This document shows, in pieces, positions 1 to 5,390 of a stretch of 6,936 nt of DNA; position 1 is the stretch's first letter; every line of letters starts with the position of its first letter. The notes under the pieces were generated by a model. That model had not been told where the DNA came from, did not search any database, and saw only the letters and a program-made list of their open reading frames with translations. This DNA comes from Candidatus Atribacteria bacterium (GTDB lineage Bacteria > Atribacterota > JALVIU01): the NCBI GenBank assembly GCA_027028665.1, contig JALVIU010000382.1, positions 1-6,936 of the forward strand, written 5' to 3'. Position numbers and translations under genes: made by a program.

Positions 1-297
1 GCCCTCACAAAGCTGGATGTACTAAGTGGTTTTGATAAGATAAAGGTAGCTATAGAATATAAGGTAGATAATGAAAAAATAGAAGAATTTCCTTACAATG
101 TAAGGAGTCTTTCAAAAGTAGTACCTACATATAAGGAATTTGATGGATGGAAAGAATTTGACTCAAATATAAAGAGAAAAAATGAGCTACCAAAAACTGT
201 ACTTGGTTATATATCATTTATAGAAGAATATCTAAACATACCGGTAGAGATTATATCTACTGGTCCAGAAAGGGAGGAGACCATATATAATGATTGA
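1..297 (+). CDS. purA: Adenylosuccinate synthetase, C-terminal part (gene begins left of window)
   Basis: Frame 1 is open from the first base to TGA at 295-297, giving the last 98 residues of the protein. The enzyme joins IMP and aspartate using GTP, the first committed step from IMP to AMP, in the cytoplasm. The fragment has the family's C-terminal landmarks: ALTKLDVLSGF at its start (usually LTKLDVLdg), then EFPYNV, VVPTYKEFDGW, an LP...YISFIEE helix, and the end signature VEIISTGPEREETI, equivalent to the usual V.IVSvGPdReqTI. The GTP- and IMP-binding N-terminal part lies outside the window, so integrity of the whole gene cannot be judged. The visible part shows no frameshift. The stop overlaps the start of the next gene by 8 bases, suggesting co-transcription and translational coupling. 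The assignment rests on motif recognition and is strong. Confidence 0.93.
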   Translation, partial: ALTKLDVLSGFDKIKVAIEYKVDNEKIEEFPYNVRSLSKVVPTYKEFDGWKEFDSNIKRKNELPKTVLGYISFIEEYLNIPVEIISTGPEREETIYND

Positions 298-496
298 TAA
301 AAAAATAATTATAGTAAATGGATTTACAGAGGATGAGTTAAAGGAATTCATTCTATGGTATAAGAAGAACGAAAAACTACCTAAACCTATATTTGCAGTT
401 ATCACGGAACACTCTATCGAGTGGAAGGTAAAAGATCTATTAAACGAACTTATAAAGGAAGATGAAGAGATAAAAAAACAAAGGCAAAACAAATAA
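290..496 (+). CDS. Small DUF3783-like protein of unknown function
   Basis: This encodes 68 residues starting at ATG 290. A strong ribosome binding site, AGGGAGGAG, lies 8 bases upstream inside the end of purA, and the two genes overlap by 8 bases. The protein has a short beta-strand start (KKIIIVNGF), an acidic helix (TEDELKEFILWYKK), then PIFAVITEHSIEWKVKDLLNEL and a charged tail. The strand-helix-strand layout with a central AVxTexxxxWkvkdLlnEl core resembles my recollection of the DUF3783 family of small bacterial proteins. The role of that family is not known to me. There is no signal peptide, membrane segment or cysteine pair. Its position suggests co-expression with purA, but nothing in the sequence links it to purine synthesis. 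That it is a real gene is well supported by the binding site, start and terminator; the family name is less certain. Confidence 0.8.
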   Translation: MIDKKIIIVNGFTEDELKEFILWYKKNEKLPKPIFAVITEHSIEWKVKDLLNELIKEDEEIKKQRQNK

Positions 497-524
497 AAAA
501 GCCCCCAAATTTGGGGGCTTTTTT
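495..524. terminator. Bidirectional intrinsic terminator between purA-DUF3783 and groEL
   Basis: A perfect 18-base palindrome at 501-518, GCCCCCAAATTTGGGGGC, is flanked by six A residues on the left and six T residues on the right. It therefore forms a GC-capped hairpin followed by a U-run when read on either strand. It follows the DUF3783-like stop directly on the plus strand and lies 9 bases after the groEL stop on the minus strand, so one element can end both convergent operons. Confidence 0.95.
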
Positions 525-527
525 ATT

Positions 528-2156
528 TTACATCATATCTGGGTATCCACCGCCTCCTGGCATTGGTGGTTGTGGTTTCTCTTTTTCAGGTTTTTCAGTT
601 ACAAGTACCTCAGTTGTCAAGATCATACTTGCGATACTTGCAGCATTTTGAAGTGCAGATCTTGTAACCTTTGCAGGATCAACAATACCTGCTTCAAACA
701 TATCTCTAAACTCTTCTCTTACCGCATCAAATCCTACATTAGTAGGCTGCTCTTTTGCCTTCTCTACAATCACAGAACCTTCAAGTCCTGCATTTTCTGC
801 AATCATCTTGAGTGGCTCTTCAAGTGCCTTTACTATAATATTAGCACCGATCTTCATATCTCCTTCGAGATCAAGTTCTTCAATTTTAGGTGCTATATGC
901 AAAAGTGCAATTCCACCACCTGGCACAATACCTTCCTCTACTGCAGCTTTGGTTGCAGAAAGTGCATCTTCAATTCTATGTTTCTTCTCTTTAAGCTCTG
1001 TCTCAGTTGGTGCACCTACTCTTATAACTGCTACTCCACCTTTGATCTTTGCAAGTCTCTCCTGAAGCTTCTCTCTATCATAATCAGATGTAGTTTCTTC
1101 TATCTGTGCTCTGATCTGTGCTTCTCTCTTTTCAATCTCTTTAGGATCTCCCTTTCCACCTACAATGATGGTATCATCTTTTGTAACTCTTACTCTCTCT
1201 GCACGACCAAGCATATCAATGGTTGCATTTTCAAGCTTGAGTCCGAGTTCCTCAGAAATTACCTGACCACCAGTTACTACTGCAATATCACCAAGCATTG
1301 CCTTTCTTCTGTCACCAAATCCAGGTGCCTTCACTGCTACTACATTGAGTGTGCCTCTTAATTTGTTTACAACTAATGTAGCAAGTGCCTCACCTTCTAC
1401 ATCTTCTGCTATAATGAGTAGTGGTCTTCCCACCTGTGCAATCTTCTCAAGGATAGGAAGGAGATTCTTCATATTGCTGAGTTTCTGGTCGGTTATAAGG
1501 ATGTATACATCATCTAATACTGCCTCCATCCTTTCTGCATCTGTTATCATATATGGAGAAATATAACCTCTATCAAACTGCATACCCTCTACTACTTCAA
1601 GCTCTGTACCAATCCCTTTTGATTCCTCAACTGTAATTACGCCATCTCTTCCTACTTTATCCATTGCCTCTGCAATTAAATCTCCGATCTCTTTATCTGC
1701 TGCAGAGATAGATGCAACCTGTGCTATATCCTCTTTAGTTTTTACATCCTTTGCAAGTTTCTTGATCTCCTCAACTGCCTTATCAACTGCCTTATCTATA
1801 CCTCTTTTCAAAAAGATAGGATTTGCCCCTGCTGCTACATTTCTCAAACCTTCCTTAATAATAGCCTGTGCCAATACTGTTGCTGTGGTTGTACCATCAC
1901 CTGCTATATCATTTGTTTTTGTAGCTACTTCTTTTACAAGCTGTACACCAAGATTTTCGAATGGATCCTCTACATCTATCTCTCTTGCAATGGTTACACC
2001 ATCATTAGTAATAGTTGGGGATCCAAATTTCTTCTCTAAAACTACGTTTCTCCCCCTTGGTCCAAGGGTTACTTTTACTGCATTAGCAATTATATCTGTA
2101 CCCCTCTGAAGGGCTCTTCTTGCTTCTTCATTAAAAAGAAATGTCTTTGCTGCCAT
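528..2156 (-). CDS. groEL: Chaperonin GroEL (Hsp60), 60 kDa subunit
   Basis: This 542-residue cytoplasmic chaperonin subunit forms the double-ring ATPase chamber that folds proteins together with GroES. The length is normal for the family (about 540). The equatorial ATP site is intact: LGPRGRN at 31-37 and GDGTTT at 86-91 with the catalytic-region Asp87. The apical region, the hinge and the glycine-rich VPGGGIALL motif near residue 410 are all present. The C-terminus is [12 protein letters not shown], a reduced form of the usual GGM-rich tail. I start at ATG 2156 because the protein then begins MAAKTFLF, as in the family. An in-frame TTG three codons upstream lies too close to the nearest Shine-Dalgarno sequence. 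The gene is 28 bases downstream of groES in the same operon, so it should be under CIRCE control, and it ends at the shared terminator. Confidence 0.98.
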   Translation of the reverse strand: MAAKTFLFNEEARRALQRGTDIIANAVKVTLGPRGRNVVLEKKFGSPTITNDGVTIAREIDVEDPFENLGVQLVKEVATKTNDIAGDGTTTATVLAQAIIKEGLRNVAAGANPIFLKRGIDKAVDKAVEEIKKLAKDVKTKEDIAQVASISAADKEIGDLIAEAMDKVGRDGVITVEESKGIGTELEVVEGMQFDRGYISPYMITDAERMEAVLDDVYILITDQKLSNMKNLLPILEKIAQVGRPLLIIAEDVEGEALATLVVNKLRGTLNVVAVKAPGFGDRRKAMLGDIAVVTGGQVISEELGLKLENATIDMLGRAERVRVTKDDTIIVGGKGDPKEIEKREAQIRAQIEETTSDYDREKLQERLAKIKGGVAVIRVGAPTETELKEKKHRIEDALSATKAAVEEGIVPGGGIALLHIAPKIEELDLEGDMKIGANIIVKALEEPLKMIAENAGLEGSVIVEKAKEQPTNVGFDAVREEFRDMFEAGIVDPAKVTRSALQNAASIASMILTTEVLVTEKPEKEKPQPPMPGGGGYPDMM

Positions 2157-2166
2157 ATCTATCAAT

Positions 2167-2176
2167 CCTCCTCCTT
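2167..2176 (-). promoter_or_regulatory. groEL ribosome binding site, extended AAGGAGGAGG
   Basis: On the minus strand the groES-groEL gap contains AAGGAGGAGG, in effect two overlapping AGGAGG sequences. The second sits about 10 bases before ATG 2156. The upstream in-frame TTG at 2165-2163 would be 1 base after the last AGG, or 4 bases after the first AGGAGG. This favours the ATG start and a high translation rate for groEL. Confidence 0.75.
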
Positions 2177-2184
2177 AAAATTTT

Positions 2185-2472
2185 TTACTCTAATATTGCC
2201 AAAATATCGCTTTCACTCATTAAAAGATATTCTTCATCATCAAGTTCTATCTCTGTTCCTGCATATTTTGCAAATATTACTTTATCTCCCACCTTTACGT
2301 TCATAGGAATTCTCTTTCCATCATCTGTAAGTCTTCCCTCACCTACTGCTACCACTTCTCCCCTCTGGGGCTTTTCTTTTGCGGTATCAGGAAGTACAAT
2401 GCCTCCCTTTGTCTTTTCCTGTTCACTTACTCTTTTTACTAAAACTCTGTCACCAAGTGGTCTTATGTTCAT
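2185..2472 (-). CDS. groES: Co-chaperonin GroES (Hsp10)
   Basis: This 95-residue co-chaperonin forms the heptameric lid of the GroEL chamber. The family signature is clear: [14 protein letters not shown] at the start, the mobile loop around residues 16-32 with the GroEL-contacting IVL at 25-27 (GGIVLPD), then [26 protein letters not shown] and the closing [16 protein letters not shown]. Length is standard. The start ATG at 2472 follows a strong AAAGGAGGG site at a spacing of about 7 bases. It is the first gene of the groES-groEL operon, preceded by a sigma-A-type promoter and a CIRCE element, so HrcA repression with heat-shock release is the expected control. No hrcA gene is in the window. 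Confidence 0.98.
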   Translation of the reverse strand: MNIRPLGDRVLVKRVSEQEKTKGGIVLPDTAKEKPQRGEVVAVGEGRLTDDGKRIPMNVKVGDKVIFAKYAGTEIELDDEEYLLMSESDILAILE

Positions 2473-2519
2473 TCTTATTCCCTCCTTTGTACAAATTTAT
2501 CAAATTTAATATTTGACTG

Positions 2520-2546
2520 TTAGCACTCAAAATTAATGATTGCTAA
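2520..2546 (-). promoter_or_regulatory. CIRCE element (HrcA operator) of groESL
   Basis: On the plus strand the sequence reads TTAGCACTC, nine spacer bases, then GATTGCTAA. The CIRCE consensus is TTAGCACTC-N9-GAGTGCTAA, so one half-site is perfect and the other has a single change (G to T at the third position). It lies about 48 bases upstream of the groES start and just downstream of the predicted -10 box, the usual place for HrcA to block transcription. Confidence 0.95.
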
Positions 2547-2559
2547 TTTCCAGATATAT

Positions 2560-2587
2560 ATAATACCATGTTTCAATAAAATATCAA
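2560..2587 (-). promoter_or_regulatory. Predicted sigma-A-type promoter of groESL
   Basis: On the minus strand, TTGATA (2587-2582) and TATTAT (2565-2560) are separated by 16 bases. Transcription would start around 2553-2555, placing CIRCE at the very start of the transcript. The region is AT-rich, and an overlapping TTGAAA or shifted TATATA could be used instead, so the exact boxes are tentative. Confidence 0.6.
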
Positions 2588-2756
2588 GTCTGGAACTAAA
2601 GCATAATTATGGATAAAATAGGGATACATAAAGTGACAAACAAATATAACATAATTACTTTATATTTTTTAAAAATATCTTGCTAAATCTCCTATTTTTT
2701 AGTTTTTATAATTTTTTTATATCACTTAAGGAATGAAATTGCTAAATAAAAGCAAT
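2588..2756. other. AT-rich non-coding spacer between dfx terminator and groESL promoter
   Basis: This is the uncharacterised part of the 328-base gap between groES and the desulfoferrodoxin gene; the rest of the gap holds the groES leader, CIRCE, promoter and terminator. It is very AT-rich with several A and T runs. I find no convincing gene, RNA or repeat in it. The minus strand has a weak TTGTTT-17-TATTTT promoter-like pair and an 18-codon reading frame without a binding site, neither of which I call. Confidence 0.5.
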
Positions 2757-2786
2757 AAAAACGCCCCGGGCAACCGGGGCTTTTTT
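2757..2786 (-). terminator. Intrinsic terminator of the perR-rbr-dfx operon
   Basis: On the minus strand GCCCCGG-TTGC-CCGGGGC (2780-2763) forms a 7-base-pair all-GC stem with a four-base loop, followed by GTTTTTATTG. It begins 20 bases after the desulfoferrodoxin stop. Six T residues at 2781-2786 give it a U-run in the other direction too, but no plus-strand gene needs it. Confidence 0.92.
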
Positions 2787-2800
2787 ATCTTCTTTAAATA

Positions 2801-3184
2801 TTATCTCTTCACCCAAAGTCCGTGTACATTACAATATTCTCTTGCAGACACCTCAGAACCTTCTGGAATCTCAAATACTGCCTCTGGTTTATCTCCAGGG
2901 TTTAGATATTTTTTATACACCACACCATCTACAATGAGCTCTATCCATTCTATATAATGCTTTTCTTCCATAGGATGCAAAGCATTTTCTCCTACAACAA
3001 CTACGTATTTATCTCCTTCTCTTTTTATAAATGGTACATGCTTTTCGGTAGATGTATCTGCTGTTTTCTCCTCTAAAAGTATCATTGGTTGACCACAACA
3101 TACAAGTTCTCCTGCACCTTCATGTACCACCTCTACAATATTACCACATATTTCACACTTATATATCTCAAATTTCTTTGTCAT
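2801..3184 (-). CDS. dfx: Desulfoferrodoxin (two-iron superoxide reductase)
   Basis: This 127-residue cytoplasmic enzyme reduces superoxide to hydrogen peroxide without making oxygen, typical of anaerobes. Two iron sites can be read. The N-terminal desulforedoxin domain has Cys10, Cys13, Cys29 and Cys30 (CEIC and CC) for the FeCys4 centre. The C-terminal catalytic domain has the square-pyramidal Fe(His4Cys) ligands His49, His70, His76, Cys118 and His121, in [17 protein letters not shown] and [11 protein letters not shown]. Conserved Glu47 and Lys48 beside the active site are present. Length matches class I desulfoferrodoxins (about 125). The ATG start follows AAGGGGTGG at a short spacing. It is last in the perR operon, 16 bases after rbr, and a terminator follows. 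The peroxide it makes is the substrate of the neighbouring rubrerythrin. Confidence 0.97.
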   Translation of the reverse strand: MTKKFEIYKCEICGNIVEVVHEGAGELVCCGQPMILLEEKTADTSTEKHVPFIKREGDKYVVVVGENALHPMEEKHYIEWIELIVDGVVYKKYLNPGDKPEAVFEIPEGSEVSAREYCNVHGLWVKR

Positions 3185-3200
3185 ATTACCACCCCTTCAT

Positions 3201-3704
3201 CTAAAATTTCTTAAATTTCTCTCCTGGAAGACCACATACAGGGCACTTCTCAGGTGCATCATCTATTGCAGTATATCCACATACAGGGCATACATAAACA
3301 CTTCTTACTTCTGCATCCTGATTGGCCTCTGCCTTATCTTTTGCATCTTTATACATTTTAGCATGAAGCTTCTCTGCCTCAATAGCATAATTTATGCTTC
3401 TTTCTGCACCCTTCTCTCCCTGAAGTTTTGCCACAGCATCATATGCAGGATACATTTCTTCCACTTCAAAGGTCTCACCTTCTATAGCAGCCTGCAAATT
3501 ATCAGGAGTTTTTCCCACATTGCCAAGTTCTCTAAAGTGATTTGTAGCATGTACCTGCTCTGCATATGCTATTGCCCTAAAAAGTTTTGCTATATTTGGC
3601 TTACCCTCTTTCTCTGCCACATCTGCAAATATTAGATATCTCATATGTGCCTGACTCTCACCCGCAAAAGCAGCCTCTAAATTGGCTTGTGTCATTTTTT
3701 TCAT
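3201..3704 (-). CDS. rbr: Rubrerythrin (NADH-linked peroxidase type)
   Basis: This 167-residue cytoplasmic peroxidase reduces hydrogen peroxide to water with electrons from rubredoxin-type carriers. Residues 1-130 are the ferritin-like four-helix diiron domain, with Glu16 in AGESQAHMRY, Glu49/His52 in AEQVHATNHF, acidic residues in EGETFEVEEMYP and Glu111/His114 in EAEKLH as the expected iron ligands. Residues 136-167 are a rubredoxin-like domain with Cys139, Cys142, Cys154 and Cys157 in two CPVCG motifs. This is the classical domain order, not the reversed one. The first ATG is preferred over a second Met three codons later because AGGAGG lies 7 bases before it. It sits 16 bases after the small rubredoxin-like gene and 16 bases before dfx, inside the PerR-headed operon. 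Confidence 0.97.
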   Translation of the reverse strand: MKKMTQANLEAAFAGESQAHMRYLIFADVAEKEGKPNIAKLFRAIAYAEQVHATNHFRELGNVGKTPDNLQAAIEGETFEVEEMYPAYDAVAKLQGEKGAERSINYAIEAEKLHAKMYKDAKDKAEANQDAEVRSVYVCPVCGYTAIDDAPEKCPVCGLPGEKFKKF

Positions 3705-3720
3705 AAAAACACCTCCTATA

Positions 3721-3846
3721 CTATTTATCTTTCTTGGTAGACTCTTTCTTTACAAAACTTCCTTTTGCCCCACAGGAAGGACACTTTCTCGGCTTACACT
3801 TTGCCTCCTTTTCATATCCACAGTTTGTACATACATAAACAGCCAA
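3721..3846 (-). CDS. Small rubredoxin-like (RCKP-type) iron/zinc-ribbon protein, TTG start
   Basis: This encodes 41 residues between perR and rbr. The protein is MAVYVCTNCGY, an EKEAKCKPRKCPSCGAKG segment and a lysine-rich tail. Four cysteines form two knuckles, Cys6/Cys9 and Cys22/Cys25, with an extra Cys17 in the CKPRKCP stretch typical of RCKP-type rubredoxin-like domains. It is the same fold as the C-terminal domain of rubrerythrin and resembles the Rdl protein encoded with perR and rbr in Desulfovibrio vulgaris. I infer that it binds one iron and passes electrons to rubrerythrin or desulfoferrodoxin; no other rubredoxin is visible here. The start is TTG at 3846, 8 bases after AAGGGGG. 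A second TTG three codons upstream would sit within or against that site. Its shortness and TTG start make it easy to miss. Confidence 0.88.
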   Translation of the reverse strand: MAVYVCTNCGYEKEAKCKPRKCPSCGAKGSFVKKESTKKDK

Positions 3847-3855
3847 ACAGACCAA

Positions 3856-3862
3856 CCCCCTT
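3856..3862 (-). promoter_or_regulatory. Ribosome binding site AAGGGGG for the 41-residue rubredoxin-like gene
   Basis: In the 21-base gap after the perR stop the minus strand reads AAGGGGG, then eight bases, then TTG-GCT at 3846. This spacing is what selects the second of two in-frame TTG codons as the start. Confidence 0.65.
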
Positions 3863-3867
3863 CTTAA

Positions 3868-4311
3868 TTAGTTTGAAGACTTTTTCTCCTTTTTTAAACA
3901 TTCCTTACAAATACCATACATATACACATGTACCTTCTCTATAAAGCCTTCGGAAATCATGGTATTACCACTTATGCCCAAATTAAAATCTTTAGATGGT
4001 TCAATATCATATATTTTCCCACATTTGGTACATAAAAAGTGAAGATGAGGGGTAGTATTATTATCAAATACTACTTTTTTGTCGAAAAGATATAATTCCT
4101 CTACTACATGAAGTTCACTTAAGGTCTTTAATGTATTATATACAGTGGAAAAAGACATGTAAGGAAAATCTTTTTTGAGGGTGGTGTATATATCTTCTGC
4201 AGAATAATGCCCATCCTTTTTTGAGAGGAAATCAATAATGGCAATTCTCTGAGGAGTAAGCTTTATTTTCTTTTCGCGAAAGACATTAATAATTTCTTCT
4301 TTGTTAATCAT
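3868..4311 (-). CDS. perR: PerR-type peroxide-sensing repressor (Fur family)
   Basis: This 147-residue Fur-family DNA-binding regulator has an N-terminal winged helix (about 1-80: LTPQRIAIIDFL, HYSAEDIY, and the recognition helix SFSTVYNTLKTL). A C-terminal metal-binding dimerisation domain follows. Structural zinc ligands are Cys94/Cys97 (CTKC) and Cys135/Cys138 (CKEC). The regulatory ligands of Bacillus PerR (His37, Asp85, His91, His93, Asp104) match His35, Asp83, His89, His91 and Asp102 here. An Asp rather than Glu at the last position favours PerR over Fur. It heads an operon with rubredoxin-like, rbr and dfx genes, exactly the functions a PerR controls, so autoregulated derepression by peroxide is likely. 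ATG 4311 follows AAGGGGA. A ferric uptake role cannot be fully excluded, but there are no iron-transport genes nearby. Confidence 0.88.
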   Translation of the reverse strand: MINKEEIINVFREKKIKLTPQRIAIIDFLSKKDGHYSAEDIYTTLKKDFPYMSFSTVYNTLKTLSELHVVEELYLFDKKVVFDNNTTPHLHFLCTKCGKIYDIEPSKDFNLGISGNTMISEGFIEKVHVYMYGICKECLKKEKKSSN

Positions 4312-4329
4312 AGATTCTTTTCCCCTTTT

Positions 4330-4354
4330 TTAGAAATAATGTAAACTATTCTAA
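4330..4354 (-). promoter_or_regulatory. Candidate PerR operator upstream of perR
   Basis: An inverted repeat TTAGAA-N13-TTCTAA begins at the last base of the -10 box and covers the predicted transcription start. Its left half on the minus strand, TTAGAAT, resembles one half of PerR boxes (TTATAAT/TTAGAAT-type), though the matching half at the usual one-base spacing is poor (GTTTACA). A ten-base palindrome, AATAATTATT, lies in the promoter spacer and is an alternative site. Position fits repression; the match is imperfect. Confidence 0.4.
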
Positions 4355-4382
4355 TTTTAAACTAATAATTATTTTTTGTCAA
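4354..4382 (-). promoter_or_regulatory. Strong sigma-A-type promoter of the perR operon
   Basis: On the minus strand TTGACA (4382-4377) is followed by exactly 17 bases and TAAAAT (4359-4354): a consensus -35 box, ideal spacing and a -10 box one base from consensus. The start would be near 4347, giving a leader of about 36 bases before perR. The -35 box is only 18 bases beyond the stop codon of the upstream dehydrogenase gene. Confidence 0.85.
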
Positions 4383-4400
4383 TACTCTATTTCAAGTTAA

Positions 4401-5381
4401 TTAGTATTCCCTATCAAGATCAACCAAAGTATCTGGCAATTTCCCATGAATTAATCCATTTATTAAAGATATAGCTTCATCCTTTATCCGATCTAAAAAA
4501 TTATAGGTCACACCAGCTGTGTGTGGAGTCATCACTACATTATCCAGTTGCCAAAAAGGAAACTTGGATGGATAAACATTAAGATTCTTTCCCTTTGGAT
4601 AATTCCACCATACATCAATAGCTGCCCCTTTCAATTTTCCTTCCTTAAGATGTCTATAGAGTTTTTCTTCATCCACTATCCTCCCCCGGGATATATTAAC
4701 AAGATATCCATAACCTAATGCATCAAGGGCCTCTCTGCCTATAAGACCTTCTGTCTCCTTTGTCAGGGGAAGAGAAACAATAAGGATATTGCTCAATTTT
4801 AAAAATTCCAAAAGTCTATCCTGTGTTCCAAACTCCTTTATAAATGGATAATCCTCTCTTTCTCTACCACTTAGAGTCCTCTTTATTGCAAAGATATCCA
4901 TCCCAAAGGGGCTCAGCATATGGGCAATCTCTTTTCCTATAGAGCCAAAACCTAAGATAGTTACAGTGCTTCCATATAGATCATCCAATATATCCCCTTC
5001 CCATCTTCCCTTCCATATTCCTTTTCTCATATATCTATCAAATGCTGGAATCTTTTTAACCAGAGAAAAGAGAAGGGTAACGGCAAATTCAGAAACAGCC
5101 CTGGCATTGGTATGAGAATTGGCAAGGGGTACCCCTCTTTCCTTGATCAAGGAAAGATCCAGTATATCCACCCCTGCAAAGGGGATATAGATAAGCTTTA
5201 GATTTGGCAAAGACCAGAGAAGCTCTCTGTTTATCCTATATCCTATTATAAGCCCTATCTCAGAAGGGTCATAATCTTCATCTGGTGTATAAAACTTTAC
5301 ACTTGCACCATTGAAAGAGGAAGATTTAAACATCTCTTTTTTTATCGGTCCCTTTAATATAAGTACCCCTAAATCGCCCAT
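4401..5381 (-). CDS. D-isomer-specific 2-hydroxyacid dehydrogenase family protein, substrate unknown
   Basis: This 326-residue protein has the two-domain layout of NAD(P)-dependent D-2-hydroxyacid dehydrogenases, a usual length for the family. The substrate-domain motif IPFAGVDILD is at 66-75 and a SEFAVTLLFSL helix at 97-106. The Rossmann domain contains GFGSIG at 144-149, LPLTKET at 204-210, and VNISRGRIVDEE with the substrate-binding Arg232. The catalytic His287 is in TPHTAG. The signature that normally reads D-V-F-x-x-E, ending in the catalytic-pair Glu, here reads DVWWNY (256-261), so Tyr261 occupies the Glu position. Activity may therefore differ, or the protein belongs to a divergent subgroup. 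Phosphoglycerate, glyoxylate/hydroxypyruvate or other acids are possible substrates and the sequence does not decide. The ATG start has AGGAGG 4 bases upstream. It follows tsaD by 9 bases, and no terminator lies after it. Confidence 0.88.
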   Translation of the reverse strand: MGDLGVLILKGPIKKEMFKSSSFNGASVKFYTPDEDYDPSEIGLIIGYRINRELLWSLPNLKLIYIPFAGVDILDLSLIKERGVPLANSHTNARAVSEFAVTLLFSLVKKIPAFDRYMRKGIWKGRWEGDILDDLYGSTVTILGFGSIGKEIAHMLSPFGMDIFAIKRTLSGREREDYPFIKEFGTQDRLLEFLKLSNILIVSLPLTKETEGLIGREALDALGYGYLVNISRGRIVDEEKLYRHLKEGKLKGAAIDVWWNYPKGKNLNVYPSKFPFWQLDNVVMTPHTAGVTYNFLDRIKDEAISLINGLIHGKLPDTLVDLDREY

Positions 5382-5390
5382 AGGTCCTCC

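Noticed and set aside
232-492. Minus-strand 86-codon reading frame opposite the purA end and DUF3783-like gene
   Set aside because: It has low-complexity Phe/Ser content and lies antisense to two supported genes; a shadow.
570-1361. Long plus-strand reading frame of 263 codons opposite groEL
   Set aside because: It is antisense to an unambiguous GroEL gene, has a cysteine- and serine-rich composition with no recognisable domain, and is a codon-bias shadow. The other plus-strand frames across 808-2509 are rejected for the same reason.
2163-2165. TTG as groEL start, three codons upstream of ATG
   Set aside because: The Shine-Dalgarno sequence nearly abuts it, and GroEL proteins conventionally begin at the MAAK-type Met.
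2596-2652. 18-codon minus-strand frame with a hydrophobic product upstream of groESL
   Set aside because: It has no ribosome binding site, lies in very AT-rich spacer upstream of the predicted groESL promoter, and has no attenuator-like hairpin after it. It is most likely chance.
2473-2800. Riboswitch or small RNA in the groES-dfx gap
   Set aside because: Apart from CIRCE, the promoter and the dfx terminator I see no conserved RNA structure; the rest is AT-rich spacer.
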